Position numbers and translations under genes: made by a program
In this document: positions 1 to 8,969 of the stretch, in pieces
Position numbering within the stretch: the first letter of the stretch is position 1
How the letters are laid out: every line of letters starts with the position of its first letter
Notes under the pieces: generated by a model
Database searches by the model: none
Told to the model about the DNA's origin: nothing
What the model saw: only the letters and a program-made list of their open reading frames with translations
From: Bacteroides ovatus
GTDB taxonomy: Bacteria; Bacteroidota; Bacteroidia; Bacteroidales; Bacteroidaceae
Length of the DNA: 15,546 nt
Assembly (NCBI GenBank): GCA_030844565.1
Contig: JAUUNK010000112.1
Coordinates: forward strand, 1-15,546
Direction of reading: 5' to 3'

Positions 1-1065
1 CATAGGAAACATATCCACCATCATAGCCGAAGGAGTTTTTCCACCACCTCCCAGCGTGTTTGACGGGCGGATTCCATGTTCCCATGTATTGTTCTTACTG
101 AAATCCGGAACGCCACCTGTTGCCAGATTATTGTAAAGTGTCACGAATACAGCCTCTTTGTTACCTTCGACCATGGAAAAAACACTTGCCCAGCCCGAAG
201 CATTCACACCCGGATTACTCTCATTAATCAAGCCATATCCACATGCATTGATTCGAGACATGTCTTCACTGATTTCCCTGTAAGCGCGGTTCCAACGTTC
301 AATGTCATTCTTCCGGTTAAACAACGGGCTTGCATAAAGCAACAGCGCACGTCCTTTTAATGCCAATGCCGTACCAGAAGTGACACGTCCAAAATCACTT
401 GAAGGCCAACCGCCGTTTTCGGTAAAAGGAGCCAGTAACTGTGCAGAACGGTCTAAGTCTTCGCAAATGAAATCGATGCAGGCTTTTGTGGTAGAACGAG
501 GAGTGACGCTCTCCGTTGCCGGCTCCTGCACCTCGGTTATAATGGGAACTCCACCATACCATTTCACCAAATTATAGTAGCACCATGCCCGGAAGAAATA
601 AACCTGCCCCAACAATTGGTTCTTTTCGCTCTCTGAAAGGGTACTGTTCGATACACCGTAAATGACATCATTACAGTTACGGATACGTCCCCAAGGGCTC
701 GCCTGGATATTAGTACCGGTGTTGTGGAAATAATCCGGCACGGTATTGTTGCCACTTTGGCTGGTCATGGGAGAATCGGGGTCTACGAATGCTCCAAATC
801 CGCTATACTCTTCGGTAGATTTAGACTGGAGATCGGCTCCTCCGGTACTGTTGTACTTCCAACTGGGATCGGAACTGGTATTAGGCAGACACCAAGCATA
901 TATATCATCTACACGGGCTTGGGCTCCACTGAAATTATTATATGTGCTTCCATCCACATAATCATAATTCTTTTTGTCTTGCAGAAATTCGTCGCTACAC
1001 GAAGTAAAAGCACCCGCCGACATTAAAGCAATACTGAAAATTATTATATCTTTTCTTTTCATCAT
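1..1065 (-). CDS. SusD/RagB-family outer-membrane glycan-binding lipoprotein (3' part outside window)
   Basis: An open minus-strand frame runs from ATG-ATG at 1065 to the left edge without a stop, giving the N-terminal 355 residues; SusD proteins are usually 500-650 residues, so about a third is missing. The N-terminus MMKRKDIIIF, a hydrophobic core and the lipobox around Cys23 mark a lipoprotein. The following S-D-E matches the Bacteroidales surface-export signal. The body shows SusD features: an acidic start after the Cys, the helical segment around VYFFRAWCYYNLVKWYGGVP and a later GTALALKGRALLLYASPLFN stretch. SusD caps the SusC pore and captures oligosaccharides at the cell surface. It starts 9 nt after the SusC stop, so the two are surely co-transcribed. 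The substrate cannot be read from the sequence. Confidence 0.93.
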   Translation of the reverse strand, partial: MMKRKDIIIFSIALMSAGAFTSCSDEFLQDKKNYDYVDGSTYNNFSGAQARVDDIYAWCLPNTSSDPSWKYNSTGGADLQSKSTEEYSGFGAFVDPDSPMTSQSGNNTVPDYFHNTGTNIQASPWGRIRNCNDVIYGVSNSTLSESEKNQLLGQVYFFRAWCYYNLVKWYGGVPIITEVQEPATESVTPRSTTKACIDFICEDLDRSAQLLAPFTENGGWPSSDFGRVTSGTALALKGRALLLYASPLFNRKNDIERWNRAYREISEDMSRINACGYGLINESNPGVNASGWASVFSMVEGNKEAVFVTLYNNLATGGVPDFSKNNTWEHGIRPSNTLGGGGKTPSAMMVDMFPM

Positions 1066-1074
1066 TATTTCTTT

Positions 1075-4000
1075 TTAAAATGTTACGTTTACACCGACAG
1101 TGAACTTACGCAAAGTAGGATAACTTCCGTAAGAGGTCATCGGGTCAATGAAGTGATCGGGATAAGGATTATAGAAACTCAACAGGTTCTGTCCTGTGAT
1201 GTTAAAGCGACAGCTTCCGATGCCTACCAGATTTGTGATTCTGGCGGGAATAGTATATGCCAATGTTATCCGGTTCAAACGCACCCGCGTGCCGCTCACT
1301 CTCCAGAAGGTGGAATTCACACTATTAGTGCTTCCCCATCTCAGGTTCGGATATTTAGCATCACGGTTGGCCTTCACTACAACATTTCCCTGTGCATCTA
1401 ATACGTCATTATAAACAAACATGTTATCTGTGTTCCAGAAAGAAGGCATGTTGGTATACTCCAGGTCTGTATAAGAACCGGAACCCGCACCCACCATATT
1501 GCCAATCTTCAGTGCCGAGGTAGGTATAAAACTATAACCTCCCCAACTTGCACTTATCTGGGCGGAGAGAGAAATTCCCTTCCATTCTGCACTCAGGTTT
1601 GTTGTAAAGCCATAAGGATTGCTGCGATTTGACAACTGAACCTGGTCGTTTTCATAACTTACAACTCCGTCGGGACCTGCATAGGTTCCATCCGGTTGCT
1701 CGGGACCACGAACATCTTTATAAATCAGCATACCCGGCTTCACGTTGTCCTTCGTCATGCCCATGTAGGAGGTAATGTTGTATTTAGTGAAATATTCGTC
1801 TATATCCTGGTAGCTACGGAACATACCGAGGCATTGCATTCCCCATGTTCCCATATCCGTACGGCTTCCTTCGTGTATCTTCATATAACGCTGGTTAGTC
1901 TCCCAGTCCATCATAAGCACTTTATTATCCGTATATCCGGTGTTTACCTGTACTTTATACTTGAAGTCTTTTCCTATTTTATCTCTCCAACTTACCGAAA
2001 GCTCAACTCCATAGGTATCCAGTTTACCATAATTGAAGAAGGCTGACTGCGTACCTACCGTGCCGGGAATGGAAGCGGAATAAGGAAGCAACATCTCACG
2101 ATTCCAGTCATAATAGCCATCAATATTGAACGTCAAACGATTATTCAAAACGTTAAAGTCCAATCCGACATTCGCTTTATAAGATTTATCCCAATGGGCA
2201 TCCCGGTTCACGGCAGCAATCTCTTTATTAATCGTTATGTGATTACCTGCATTCGTAGTTCCATCGACACCGAAAATAGGGCCTTTATCTTTATCAACCG
2301 CATAGTTCTGCATCCACTGCCATGCTTTCGTATTATCACGACCGGTCAAACCAAATGAAGCACGAAGTTTCAAATAGTCCATCCACTTCACATTCTTCTT
2401 GAACCATTCTTCCTGGGAGATTATCCAACCGGCAGAAACCGAAGGGAAAACTCCCCAATAATTCTCAGGAGCAAACTTTGTAGATGCATCCGAACGAAGC
2501 AAAAACTCTAATAAATATTTATCGGCATACGCATAATTTACACGACCAATATATGAAAGAGTACCAGATTCTGCACGCTTAAATTCCGTAGAAGATTGGC
2601 TGTCATATTGAACCAGGTTTGACTGTCCGTTAGTAAATTCATAAGGATTGGTGACCTGACCCACTAAATATTCACTTTCCGCCTCCGACTTTTCAATGGA
2701 GAATAAAGCACCAATATGATGGTCACCAAATTCACGGCTATAAGTCGCCGTAAGATTTATCTGGTAATTATCCGCCCGGCTCATCGTACGGGACAAATAA
2801 GGATCGCCACTTGCATTATTAATAGCCGAGCCTGTTGCAAGCAAGAAATTACTTTCGGCTAACAACTCTTCCGATAAGGACGTTTCGCCCTGAACAGGTG
2901 TATATAAGTGCTGACCGCTACCGGCACGTTTCGACATATAATAAATTTCATAAGCCGAGCCATACTGATTATTTTTCGTTGAATTGATACTCTTCGAATA
3001 AGAGAACTTCACTTTTAATCCCTTCAACCATTTATTCCATCCAAAATCATATTCCAATCCAGCATTGATATTCATATTGGATGTCTCCGTCCGATTATAA
3101 TCCCCTGCATTCTGAAGCAAAGAAAATGAATAATTCTGGGAAGAACTGACTTGTGAATTACTGATACCATAAGGTACTATCGGATAACCATTTACTTCTT
3201 CAGGAATATAATAAGGGCGGACTAACAAAAGATTGTAATCTTTTTCACTGTTACTACCACCAACCTTCACATTGGGCTTATTATTCTTTCCATAATCGCC
3301 CGACACCTGAAGGCTCGCTTTCAACCATTTGCTAACTTTTACATCTACCCCGGCACGATAATTCCAACGGTTATAATCCAGTTTGCCCAAATTACCTTCC
3401 TGGTCGAAATAGGAAATACCTGCAAAATAATTGGCTCTATCAGATCCACCCGTCATATTAACGCTATGCTTTTGGGTCAACGCAGCTTCCCAATATTTAT
3501 CCAGCAAATCATAATTCAACCCCCTCATTGCATTCAACTCATCCGCCTGGAACAAATCATTCTGCAAGTTGATGGATACATCTGTAGGATCTGCTGCACG
3601 AACGGCATTCCATAGCTTACCATATTGATATGCACTCAGCATCTTTGCACGTGAAATTTCGTCTGCCACACCAAAGGTTCCACTGTATGAGATTTTAGGT
3701 GCACCTTGCTTACCTCTTTTCGTTGTAACCAATATAACACCATTTGCAGCACGAGCACCATACACTGCAGCAGCAGCATCTTTCAAAACAGAAATGCTTT
3801 CTATTACAGAAGGGTCCAGATTATTAAATGCAGTGGCACCTAAATTCTCTGTTATATCGCCCACTTTAACCTCTACCGGATAGATATATCCATCAATAAC
3901 GTATAGTGGTTCCGATGAACTTCCTCCAATGTTTGTCAATACATCATTTTGACGAATATTAATTCGTGCATTCTCTCCCGGACGCGACTCGCCACCACTA

Positions 4001-4458
4001 ACACTAAGACCGTTTACCATACCACTCAACGTGCTTGCCAGGTTTCCGGAAGCAAGATCTTGAATGTCGTCCATAGGAACGGTAGCAATAGCACCGGTCA
4101 AATGCGCTTTCTTCTGTGTACCATAACCTACTACTACCACTTCTTCCAATTGCTGTGTATCTTCTTTCAGAATGATTTTTGTCTCTTTAAAGTTAGATAA
4201 CACCTGGGTAATATAGCCAATAAAGGATATTTCAACCTGTTTTCCAGAAGGAACGACTACTGTAAACTTACCGTCCAAATCTGTAATCGTACCGGTAGTT
4301 GTACCAATCACTTTTACCGAAGCGCCTATAATAGGCTCACCTGTTGCGTCTACCACAACCCCTTCAAATGTCTGGCTTTTCTGGGCAAAAGCAGGCAAAG
4401 CCATCATAAAGGCCAAAAATATGCCAAGACACAATTTGCTTATATCTTTATATTTCAT
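1075..4458 (-). CDS. SusC/RagA-family TonB-linked outer-membrane transporter
   Basis: This 1127-residue protein has the usual SusC length. Residues 1-25 form a signal peptide (cleavage near AFA-QKS). Residues about 29-95 are the carboxypeptidase-regulatory-like domain (FEGVVVDATGEPIIGASVKV, then the D-L-D-G-K-F turn). The TonB-box region EEVVVVGYGTQKK lies at 105-117. The plug domain spans about 115-250 and ends with the family hallmark LKDAAAAVYGARAANGVILV. The rest is a beta-barrel closing on a terminal Phe (KFTVGVNVTF). It imports oligosaccharides across the outer membrane using TonB energy, with the SusD encoded 9 nt downstream as lid. The beta-helix lipoprotein gene ends 30 nt upstream. 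There is no N-terminal DUF4880/FecR-interaction domain, so nothing in the protein itself points to anti-sigma signalling. Confidence 0.96.
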   Translation of the reverse strand: MKYKDISKLCLGIFLAFMMALPAFAQKSQTFEGVVVDATGEPIIGASVKVIGTTTGTITDLDGKFTVVVPSGKQVEISFIGYITQVLSNFKETKIILKEDTQQLEEVVVVGYGTQKKAHLTGAIATVPMDDIQDLASGNLASTLSGMVNGLSVSGGESRPGENARINIRQNDVLTNIGGSSSEPLYVIDGYIYPVEVKVGDITENLGATAFNNLDPSVIESISVLKDAAAAVYGARAANGVILVTTKRGKQGAPKISYSGTFGVADEISRAKMLSAYQYGKLWNAVRAADPTDVSINLQNDLFQADELNAMRGLNYDLLDKYWEAALTQKHSVNMTGGSDRANYFAGISYFDQEGNLGKLDYNRWNYRAGVDVKVSKWLKASLQVSGDYGKNNKPNVKVGGSNSEKDYNLLLVRPYYIPEEVNGYPIVPYGISNSQVSSSQNYSFSLLQNAGDYNRTETSNMNINAGLEYDFGWNKWLKGLKVKFSYSKSINSTKNNQYGSAYEIYYMSKRAGSGQHLYTPVQGETSLSEELLAESNFLLATGSAINNASGDPYLSRTMSRADNYQINLTATYSREFGDHHIGALFSIEKSEAESEYLVGQVTNPYEFTNGQSNLVQYDSQSSTEFKRAESGTLSYIGRVNYAYADKYLLEFLLRSDASTKFAPENYWGVFPSVSAGWIISQEEWFKKNVKWMDYLKLRASFGLTGRDNTKAWQWMQNYAVDKDKGPIFGVDGTTNAGNHITINKEIAAVNRDAHWDKSYKANVGLDFNVLNNRLTFNIDGYYDWNREMLLPYSASIPGTVGTQSAFFNYGKLDTYGVELSVSWRDKIGKDFKYKVQVNTGYTDNKVLMMDWETNQRYMKIHEGSRTDMGTWGMQCLGMFRSYQDIDEYFTKYNITSYMGMTKDNVKPGMLIYKDVRGPEQPDGTYAGPDGVVSYENDQVQLSNRSNPYGFTTNLSAEWKGISLSAQISASWGGYSFIPTSALKIGNMVGAGSGSYTDLEYTNMPSFWNTDNMFVYNDVLDAQGNVVVKANRDAKYPNLRWGSTNSVNSTFWRVSGTRVRLNRITLAYTIPARITNLVGIGSCRFNITGQNLLSFYNPYPDHFIDPMTSYGSYPTLRKFTVGVNVTF

Positions 4459-4488
4459 TTCTACAATATTATAATTTACATTTTAAGC

Positions 4489-6018
4489 TTATTTATACCA
4501 GCGGGGGTCACCACTTTGATTCTGTACAGCGAGTGCACCTTTAGGTTTAAAATTAAGACCACCATCATTTTTAGTAAGATCCAACTCTTGCAGGAAAGGA
4601 CCTACGAACTCAGGGTCTTCAAGCGTAGCAAACGGATTACCGTTATCATCCTTTCGTCCACCGGTGTCATTGTTATTAGGAGTACCACCGTCGACGCCCC
4701 AGATAGTATTGCCTTTAGTAGATTTTTTATTATTACTTTGAAGATACTGATACAAGCGGAATACATCATAGAAAATATTATATTCGACTTGTTGATTCAT
4801 CGAAGTCTTATCATTGGGAATGTTGTTGCCAAAGTCTTTATTGGAAAACGTCTTGCAAAATGTATTATTCGTAATAACATGATTGGATGTATTATCACTT
4901 TTACCGAAAACCTTCCATGCCTGTGCATTACTGGTATTGCTGTAACGAATAAAATAAGCGGAACTATTTTTCACCACATTATAAATGGTATTATTCTTAA
5001 TAGTCAGATTCTTGATGGACCCGTTGCTAGCCCCTTGTAAATGAAGGAATGAATTAGAACCAGAATTATTTAACTGTATTATACTACCTGTAATACGGAA
5101 ATCACGTAAACTCCAATTCTTTTTATTACCAAAAAGTAAACTATTGGGCAAGTTCTTAAAATTACACTCCTGAATGATTACAGGCTTATTAATAACATAA
5201 CCATTCTGGTTGGCTCCGTCCTCTTGATAACCCAGGCTTTTTGTAGAAAGAGATTCGCTGGGCTCTCCACTAAGAGTCAAAAAGCCGGTTTGTGTCATGT
5301 CGGTGCAATCAAAATTAATAAATTTCACCTTTAAACCCGCTTGGGTTACCAATCCACCATTAGGACCTACTTTTACCACTGGACGGTTTTCCTTATCCGT
5401 ACTACGAAGTGTAACCACATTCAACCCCAAATCCGCTATATCATCTAAAGTATAAGTCTGCCCGCCTTCCAGTGCAAAAGCCTGTTCTTTATCACTATTT
5501 TGCAGGTGACTATTAATATATTCAGCAATATCTTCTCCTACAGGAATGGTAGAAGCGGGAATCAATGCGACATATCGAAATTCTGTAGTTTCTTCAGCTT
5601 CCTTATTGTTAAGTTTCTGATTTCCTAATGTCTTAATACTTACTTTATAGGTAGCATCTTCCGTCTTATTAAACACAACAGAAGAACCATCTACAATACT
5701 ATCCTTCATGACAACTATAGGATTCTCCAGTGTAATTGCAGGATTTTCGGGATCCTCCACAAGAAGTACATTAAGCAAATATCCTCCCGCACCCATCACC
5801 ACAGGCCAGGCAACTTTTACACTCTCAGTACCATCTGCATTAGTTAACGTCGAAAAGCTACTATCGTCAATCTTCGGCGATTCTAATTGAGCATTTTTCA
5901 CTCCTGCCGAAAACCTTTCGTTATCATCGAAGCCTTTCGCACAAGAGACAAAGAAAATCATCGACAAACAACAAATGCCGCCTACGATTTTGGTTTTAAT
6001 CTTCATCTTACCCTTCAT
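4489..6018 (-). CDS. DUF4957/DUF5123-type beta-helix surface lipoprotein, putative glycan-binding protein
   Basis: This 509-residue lipoprotein has Lys-rich residues 1-10, a hydrophobic core and a lipobox at F-V-S-C26. Residues about 45-150 look like a fibronectin-III-like domain (SVKVAWPVVMGAGGYLLNV). Residues about 165-320 resemble DUF4957, and about 330-508 resemble DUF5123, with Asn-rich repeats such as NLTIKNNTIYNV and VITNNTFCK typical of right-handed beta-helices. The C-terminus ...GDPRWYK is a usual ending for this family. Such proteins accompany SusCD pairs in Bacteroides loci, often pectin-related, and are thought to bind glycan or to be lyase-like. I see no confident catalytic residues, so binding is the more cautious reading. 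Unusually, it is encoded before SusC rather than after SusD. An alternative start is Met5. The domain names come from memory of the families, not a search. Confidence 0.8.
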   Translation of the reverse strand: MKGKMKIKTKIVGGICCLSMIFFVSCAKGFDDNERFSAGVKNAQLESPKIDDSSFSTLTNADGTESVKVAWPVVMGAGGYLLNVLLVEDPENPAITLENPIVVMKDSIVDGSSVVFNKTEDATYKVSIKTLGNQKLNNKEAEETTEFRYVALIPASTIPVGEDIAEYINSHLQNSDKEQAFALEGGQTYTLDDIADLGLNVVTLRSTDKENRPVVKVGPNGGLVTQAGLKVKFINFDCTDMTQTGFLTLSGEPSESLSTKSLGYQEDGANQNGYVINKPVIIQECNFKNLPNSLLFGNKKNWSLRDFRITGSIIQLNNSGSNSFLHLQGASNGSIKNLTIKNNTIYNVVKNSSAYFIRYSNTSNAQAWKVFGKSDNTSNHVITNNTFCKTFSNKDFGNNIPNDKTSMNQQVEYNIFYDVFRLYQYLQSNNKKSTKGNTIWGVDGGTPNNNDTGGRKDDNGNPFATLEDPEFVGPFLQELDLTKNDGGLNFKPKGALAVQNQSGDPRWYK

Positions 6019-6104
6019 AGATTAAGTTTTAATTAAAAATAATATATTATGTTCAAATTCTAAATTTCTTTTATGATAGACGCCTTTTACTAAAAAATGT
6101 AATC

Positions 6105-6123
6105 ACTTTCTTTAAAAGAAAGT
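6105..6123. repeat. 19-bp perfect palindrome upstream of the beta-helix lipoprotein gene
   Basis: ACTTTCTTT and AAAGAAAGT are exact inverted 9-mers around one central A. The site is in the 130-bp gap between the isomerase-like gene and the lipoprotein gene, about 87 bp before the lipoprotein start. It could be an operator or a weak hairpin. No clean U-tract follows it in the minus direction and no full TAnnTTTG element was found in the gap. Confidence 0.4.
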
Positions 6124-6148
6124 TTCGCTACCCCCTTAAATCGCTTGA

Positions 6149-7039
6149 TTATTGAAAAACTCTTTTGAGATATTCGATATTGGTGCCATAGTTCTTCTTC
6201 ACGTTGCGCACATCATTCTTATCGCGCGAACGTTCCACTACCAGCCATCCGCTCCAGCCCATTTTATCAAGGGTCTTTTTCACCTTGTACATATCCAGTC
6301 TCTTATTATAAGGTAGAGTCACTCCATCGGTGTCTGTGCAGTGAATCTGGCAGATTCTCTTTTTTCCGAGGATTTTCAGTTCCTTGCACAAGTCGCGTCC
6401 GTTCTCCAACGCATTCTGGAACTTAAAATAGATTTTAATACCCGGAGAATTAATTTCTTTCAGCAACTTCACATCCCCTCTGGCATCCAGTTGGGTTTCA
6501 ATTCCTATCACTACTCCTTGCGAAGCAGCCATATCCCCTACTTCTTTCAAGCGTTTCACTACCGCTGCCCGCTGTTGGGGGTCGTTCTCCCAACCGGCTT
6601 TTATGCCTCCCAACGGAAGAAAAGCAACTTTAGCATCCATCACCTTTATTGCATTGAGGCAGTCTTGAACCAAATCCTTATAATTAGCACGTTCTAAAAA
6701 GGACTGGCCATAAAAGCCGGACATAGCGATAGAAGAAACTTCTAACTGAAATTTCTGCGCTGTTTCACGAAATAATTGTTGAAATTGTGGTTCACGTAGT
6801 TTATTATCAAACATCTCTCTCTTACCAAGTCCTCCCATATCCAGTTCTACACCATCACCGTTCAGCTCGTGTACCAACTGAAAAGAACCGATTTTTTGCC
6901 GTTTCAAAATCATCCAATCACATACGGCTATTTTATAACGTTGTTCCCCCTGTTTCGGCGTGGCAACAGCAAATATAGGAAAACATTCTGCTAATATCAA
7001 TATCCAAAGGATAGGTTTAAAGAATTTCTTTTTCATCAT
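6149..7039 (-). CDS. Secreted sugar phosphate isomerase/epimerase-like TIM-barrel protein
   Basis: This 296-residue protein begins with a signal peptide (residues 1-26, cleavage near FAVA-TPK). The rest resembles the xylose-isomerase-like TIM-barrel superfamily (AP_endonuc_2). Segments aligning with barrel strands that carry metal ligands are VVIGIETQ (Glu181), QIHCTDT (His233) and WLVVERS (Glu269). MSGFYGQSF near residue 107 matches the substrate-loop region. Relatives isomerise or epimerise sugars; the export signal would put this one in the periplasm, so a free sugar rather than a sugar phosphate is the likelier substrate. It is upstream of, and on the same strand as, the SusCD locus with a 130-bp gap, so it may be its first gene. 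LAEC at 16-19 is not an acceptable lipobox because Glu is at -1. The exact reaction is unknown. Confidence 0.82.
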   Translation of the reverse strand: MMKKKFFKPILWILILAECFPIFAVATPKQGEQRYKIAVCDWMILKRQKIGSFQLVHELNGDGVELDMGGLGKREMFDNKLREPQFQQLFRETAQKFQLEVSSIAMSGFYGQSFLERANYKDLVQDCLNAIKVMDAKVAFLPLGGIKAGWENDPQQRAAVVKRLKEVGDMAASQGVVIGIETQLDARGDVKLLKEINSPGIKIYFKFQNALENGRDLCKELKILGKKRICQIHCTDTDGVTLPYNKRLDMYKVKKTLDKMGWSGWLVVERSRDKNDVRNVKKNYGTNIEYLKRVFQ

Positions 7040-7220
7040 CTTGGTTTATAGAGTTTCTAGTAGAAGGACGTACCAGAGGCAGTTTTGTAATCAGCTCGGG
7101 AAAATCATCTACTTATTATCGACGTTTCACTTTTATTTCCTACATTTACGCCGTGCAAGAAAAAACAGTAAAACTTTTATGCGTACACGAGCTAAATAAA
7201 ACACATTGATAACTAACAAT
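7040..7220. promoter_or_regulatory. Divergent intergenic region between the sugar-isomerase-like and beta-propeller genes
   Basis: About 180 bp separate two divergent starts, so promoters for both directions should lie here. On the plus strand TACATTTA (7141-7148) differs from the Bacteroidetes -7 consensus TAnnTTTG at one base. No matching TTG is seen about 20 bp upstream. No -7 match was found on the minus strand. Confidence 0.3.
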
Positions 7221-8372
7221 ATGTATAATATGAAAAACAGTAAAAGCATCTTGTTCTTAATTATGTCCGGGCTTCTTCTCTCCTGCCAGTCCGACAATAA
7301 AAGTGTTTCGGTACTTCAACTAAACCATTCTTCAGTGATGGTATGTGATGAATCTAAAGTGACGGAGAAAAGAGATGTACCGTTGAGCGAACTCGCGGAC
7401 AATTTCCAAATCATACGGCTGGAAACCAAAGAGGAGGCTTACTTCAAACTACAATGGATGGCTTTTTCTGATCATTACATTTGTGTGCGCCCAAGAGATA
7501 ACAGTCCTGTTAAACTATTCGACAAGTCCGGCAAATTTATCGGTAACGTAGGCTCCATAGGGCAAGGTCCGGGTGAATACCGTTCCGACTACGACGTTGT
7601 GATTGACGAAAAAGGAAAAAGCATTTATTTGACTTCTTTCGTGGACAAATCTATTTTAAGATATAACCTGGAGGGAGAATTTCAAGAAGAAATAAACCTA
7701 GGAGAGAGACTGAACAAGGCACGACTCTTTTTGAATCCGGATTCCACCTTGTCCTTAGTTCATTTGTGTTTCAAAGACATGGACAACAAGTTTGTAGCTG
7801 CCAATATCCAAACCTTCCGCACAGACAGCATCAAGTATGCCTATGTAGAAGAACTGGCAACCTCTTTGAAAGACAAAGAGGGAAAAAGAGTAGGTTTCGG
7901 AAATGAAGTGTGGTCCTACAGAAATGCTGCCCATTTTCCTTTTATGCTCACAAGCACCGACACACTTTATCATTACAATAGTGCGCAAAACGAAATAAAA
8001 GCATGCTTCACACTGGCAATGGATAAAGAGAAAAAAGGAAGTGATTTCTTTATATTCAATGAACTACCCCGGCATTACTGGGTTTTTATAGTAGGCAAAA
8101 ACGGGAAAGCCATTATGGTAAACAAAACGACTCGCGAAGCATCCCAAGTAGAAATAGTCAATGATTTCTTAGGCAATTTAAAGATTGTACCACGCTTTCA
8201 GGACGGTTATTTCTTTGATACCTACGAACCAATGGTGCTGAAAGAGAAATTGGAAAAGCATATCGCCGCCGGTAATTGCCCCGAAAATCAGGTGGACAAA
8301 CTGAAAGAGTTTATATCGACCCTGAAAGAAAATGATAATAATATATTGATGATCGCAACGTTGAAAAAATAA
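7221..8372 (+). CDS. 6-bladed beta-propeller family lipoprotein
   Basis: The predicted 383-residue lipoprotein has hydrophobic ILFLIMSGLLLS ending at Cys22, a good lipobox followed by Q-S-D. The blade motif LFDKSGKFIGNVGSIGQGPG with GEY next is the hallmark of the Bacteroidetes 6-bladed beta-propeller family (formerly DUF4934). Further blade-like repeats are IYLTSFVDKSILRYN and the aromatic-rich middle part. Family members are common Bacteroides lipoproteins of unknown function, probably binding-type propellers. The start was placed at ATG 7221; an in-frame TTG at 7206 and an ATG at 7230 are alternatives, and all keep the signal peptide. A collagen-like lipoprotein gene follows 30 bp later, so the two probably form an operon. 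No enzyme motif was seen. Confidence 0.85.
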   Translation: MYNMKNSKSILFLIMSGLLLSCQSDNKSVSVLQLNHSSVMVCDESKVTEKRDVPLSELADNFQIIRLETKEEAYFKLQWMAFSDHYICVRPRDNSPVKLFDKSGKFIGNVGSIGQGPGEYRSDYDVVIDEKGKSIYLTSFVDKSILRYNLEGEFQEEINLGERLNKARLFLNPDSTLSLVHLCFKDMDNKFVAANIQTFRTDSIKYAYVEELATSLKDKEGKRVGFGNEVWSYRNAAHFPFMLTSTDTLYHYNSAQNEIKACFTLAMDKEKKGSDFFIFNELPRHYWVFIVGKNGKAIMVNKTTREASQVEIVNDFLGNLKIVPRFQDGYFFDTYEPMVLKEKLEKHIAAGNCPENQVDKLKEFISTLKENDNNILMIATLKK

Positions 8373-8402
8373 CAAAGAACGTTTTATAAATCACTTTTTA
8401 AA

Positions 8403-8876
8403 ATGAAAACAGATATGAAAAAATTGCTAATGTTGATGTTAACGGTCTTCGCCTTCATTGCTTGCGAAGGACCGGAAGGACCAGAAGGACCGCAAGGCCC
8501 TCCGGGTAACGGAACGGATCTTTACCCGCTATTGGTTGAATTAACGACAAAAGTCAATGACTGGGAAGAACTCGTCACGGAAGACGGTTCTATCACTTAC
8601 CGAGTCGTCTACGATGTCCCAAAGCTGGATGAGTATGACTATGAAAGCGGAGTGGCAGTGGGCTATATTTTCGTCAGGGATGGAGATAATATGGTGAAAG
8701 TTCCTCTACCTTATATAGAATATGGAGTAGACGGGAAAGAAAGGAAATATACAAAGCATTTCACGTTTGATTATACACCCGGCAGCATTGCCGTTTATAT
8801 CCAAACTGACAGCAATGAGCCGCAGCCTCCCGTGGCAGCAGACTTTCAATTCTTCTTCTTTAATGTATTACCTTAA
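8403..8876 (+). CDS. Small collagen-like lipoprotein
   Basis: This 157-residue protein starts with MKTDMKKLLMLML and a lipobox F-I-A-C21. Immediately after the Cys it carries four Gly-X-Y triplets (GPE GPE GPQ GPP) followed by G-N-G, a short collagen-like stalk common in Bacteroides lipoproteins. The remaining about 115 residues are rich in Tyr, Asp and Val and look like a small beta domain (VGYIFVRDGDNMVKVPLPY; SIAVYIQTDS). It is probably anchored in the outer membrane; the G-X-Y stretch is too short for a stable triple helix alone, so it may be a linker. It sits 30 bp after the propeller gene. Function is unknown. Confidence 0.85.
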   Translation: MKTDMKKLLMLMLTVFAFIACEGPEGPEGPQGPPGNGTDLYPLLVELTTKVNDWEELVTEDGSITYRVVYDVPKLDEYDYESGVAVGYIFVRDGDNMVKVPLPYIEYGVDGKERKYTKHFTFDYTPGSIAVYIQTDSNEPQPPVAADFQFFFFNVLP

Positions 8877-8888
8877 AATAAGGATATA

Positions 8889-8969
8889 ATAGACAACAAG
8901 ACACCCTTCAAACAACGCGTAGAGAATTTCTGAAAATGGTTTTCCGACAACGAACCGACGCTGGCATAC
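8889..8969 (+). pseudogene. Apparent lost N-terminal codons of the 8970-9983 gene, interrupted by TGA
   Basis: Reading upstream of ATG 8970 in the same frame gives protein-like sequence on both sides of one stop: IDNKTPFKQRVENF, then TGA at 8931-8933, then KWFSDNEPTLAY running into the Met. A Trp codon (TGG) would restore F-W-K-W-F. The ATA at 8889-8891 stands where an ATG would be expected, after an AAGGA stretch at 8880-8884. Both would be G-to-A changes. This is inference from reading quality, not from an alignment. Confidence 0.45.

Noticed and set aside
724..1026. Plus-strand frames of up to 100 codons over the left end
   Set aside because: They are antisense shadows of the SusD gene, whose minus-strand frame is open to the window edge and matches the family.
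4516..5040. 174-codon plus-strand open frame
   Set aside because: It is antisense to the beta-helix lipoprotein gene, whose frame has clear signal, domains and neighbours; the plus-strand product has no coherent motif.
7206..7219. TTGATAACTAACAA as a third FNR box
   Set aside because: It has one mismatch to the consensus, abuts the start codon of the propeller gene with no -7 element downstream, and lies in the chromosomal block far from the regulator.
8487..8505. GGACCGGAAGGACC-type tandem repeat at the start of the collagen-like gene as a DNA repeat or CRISPR
   Set aside because: It simply encodes Gly-Pro-X triplets in frame after the lipobox; there are no spacers or cas genes in the window.
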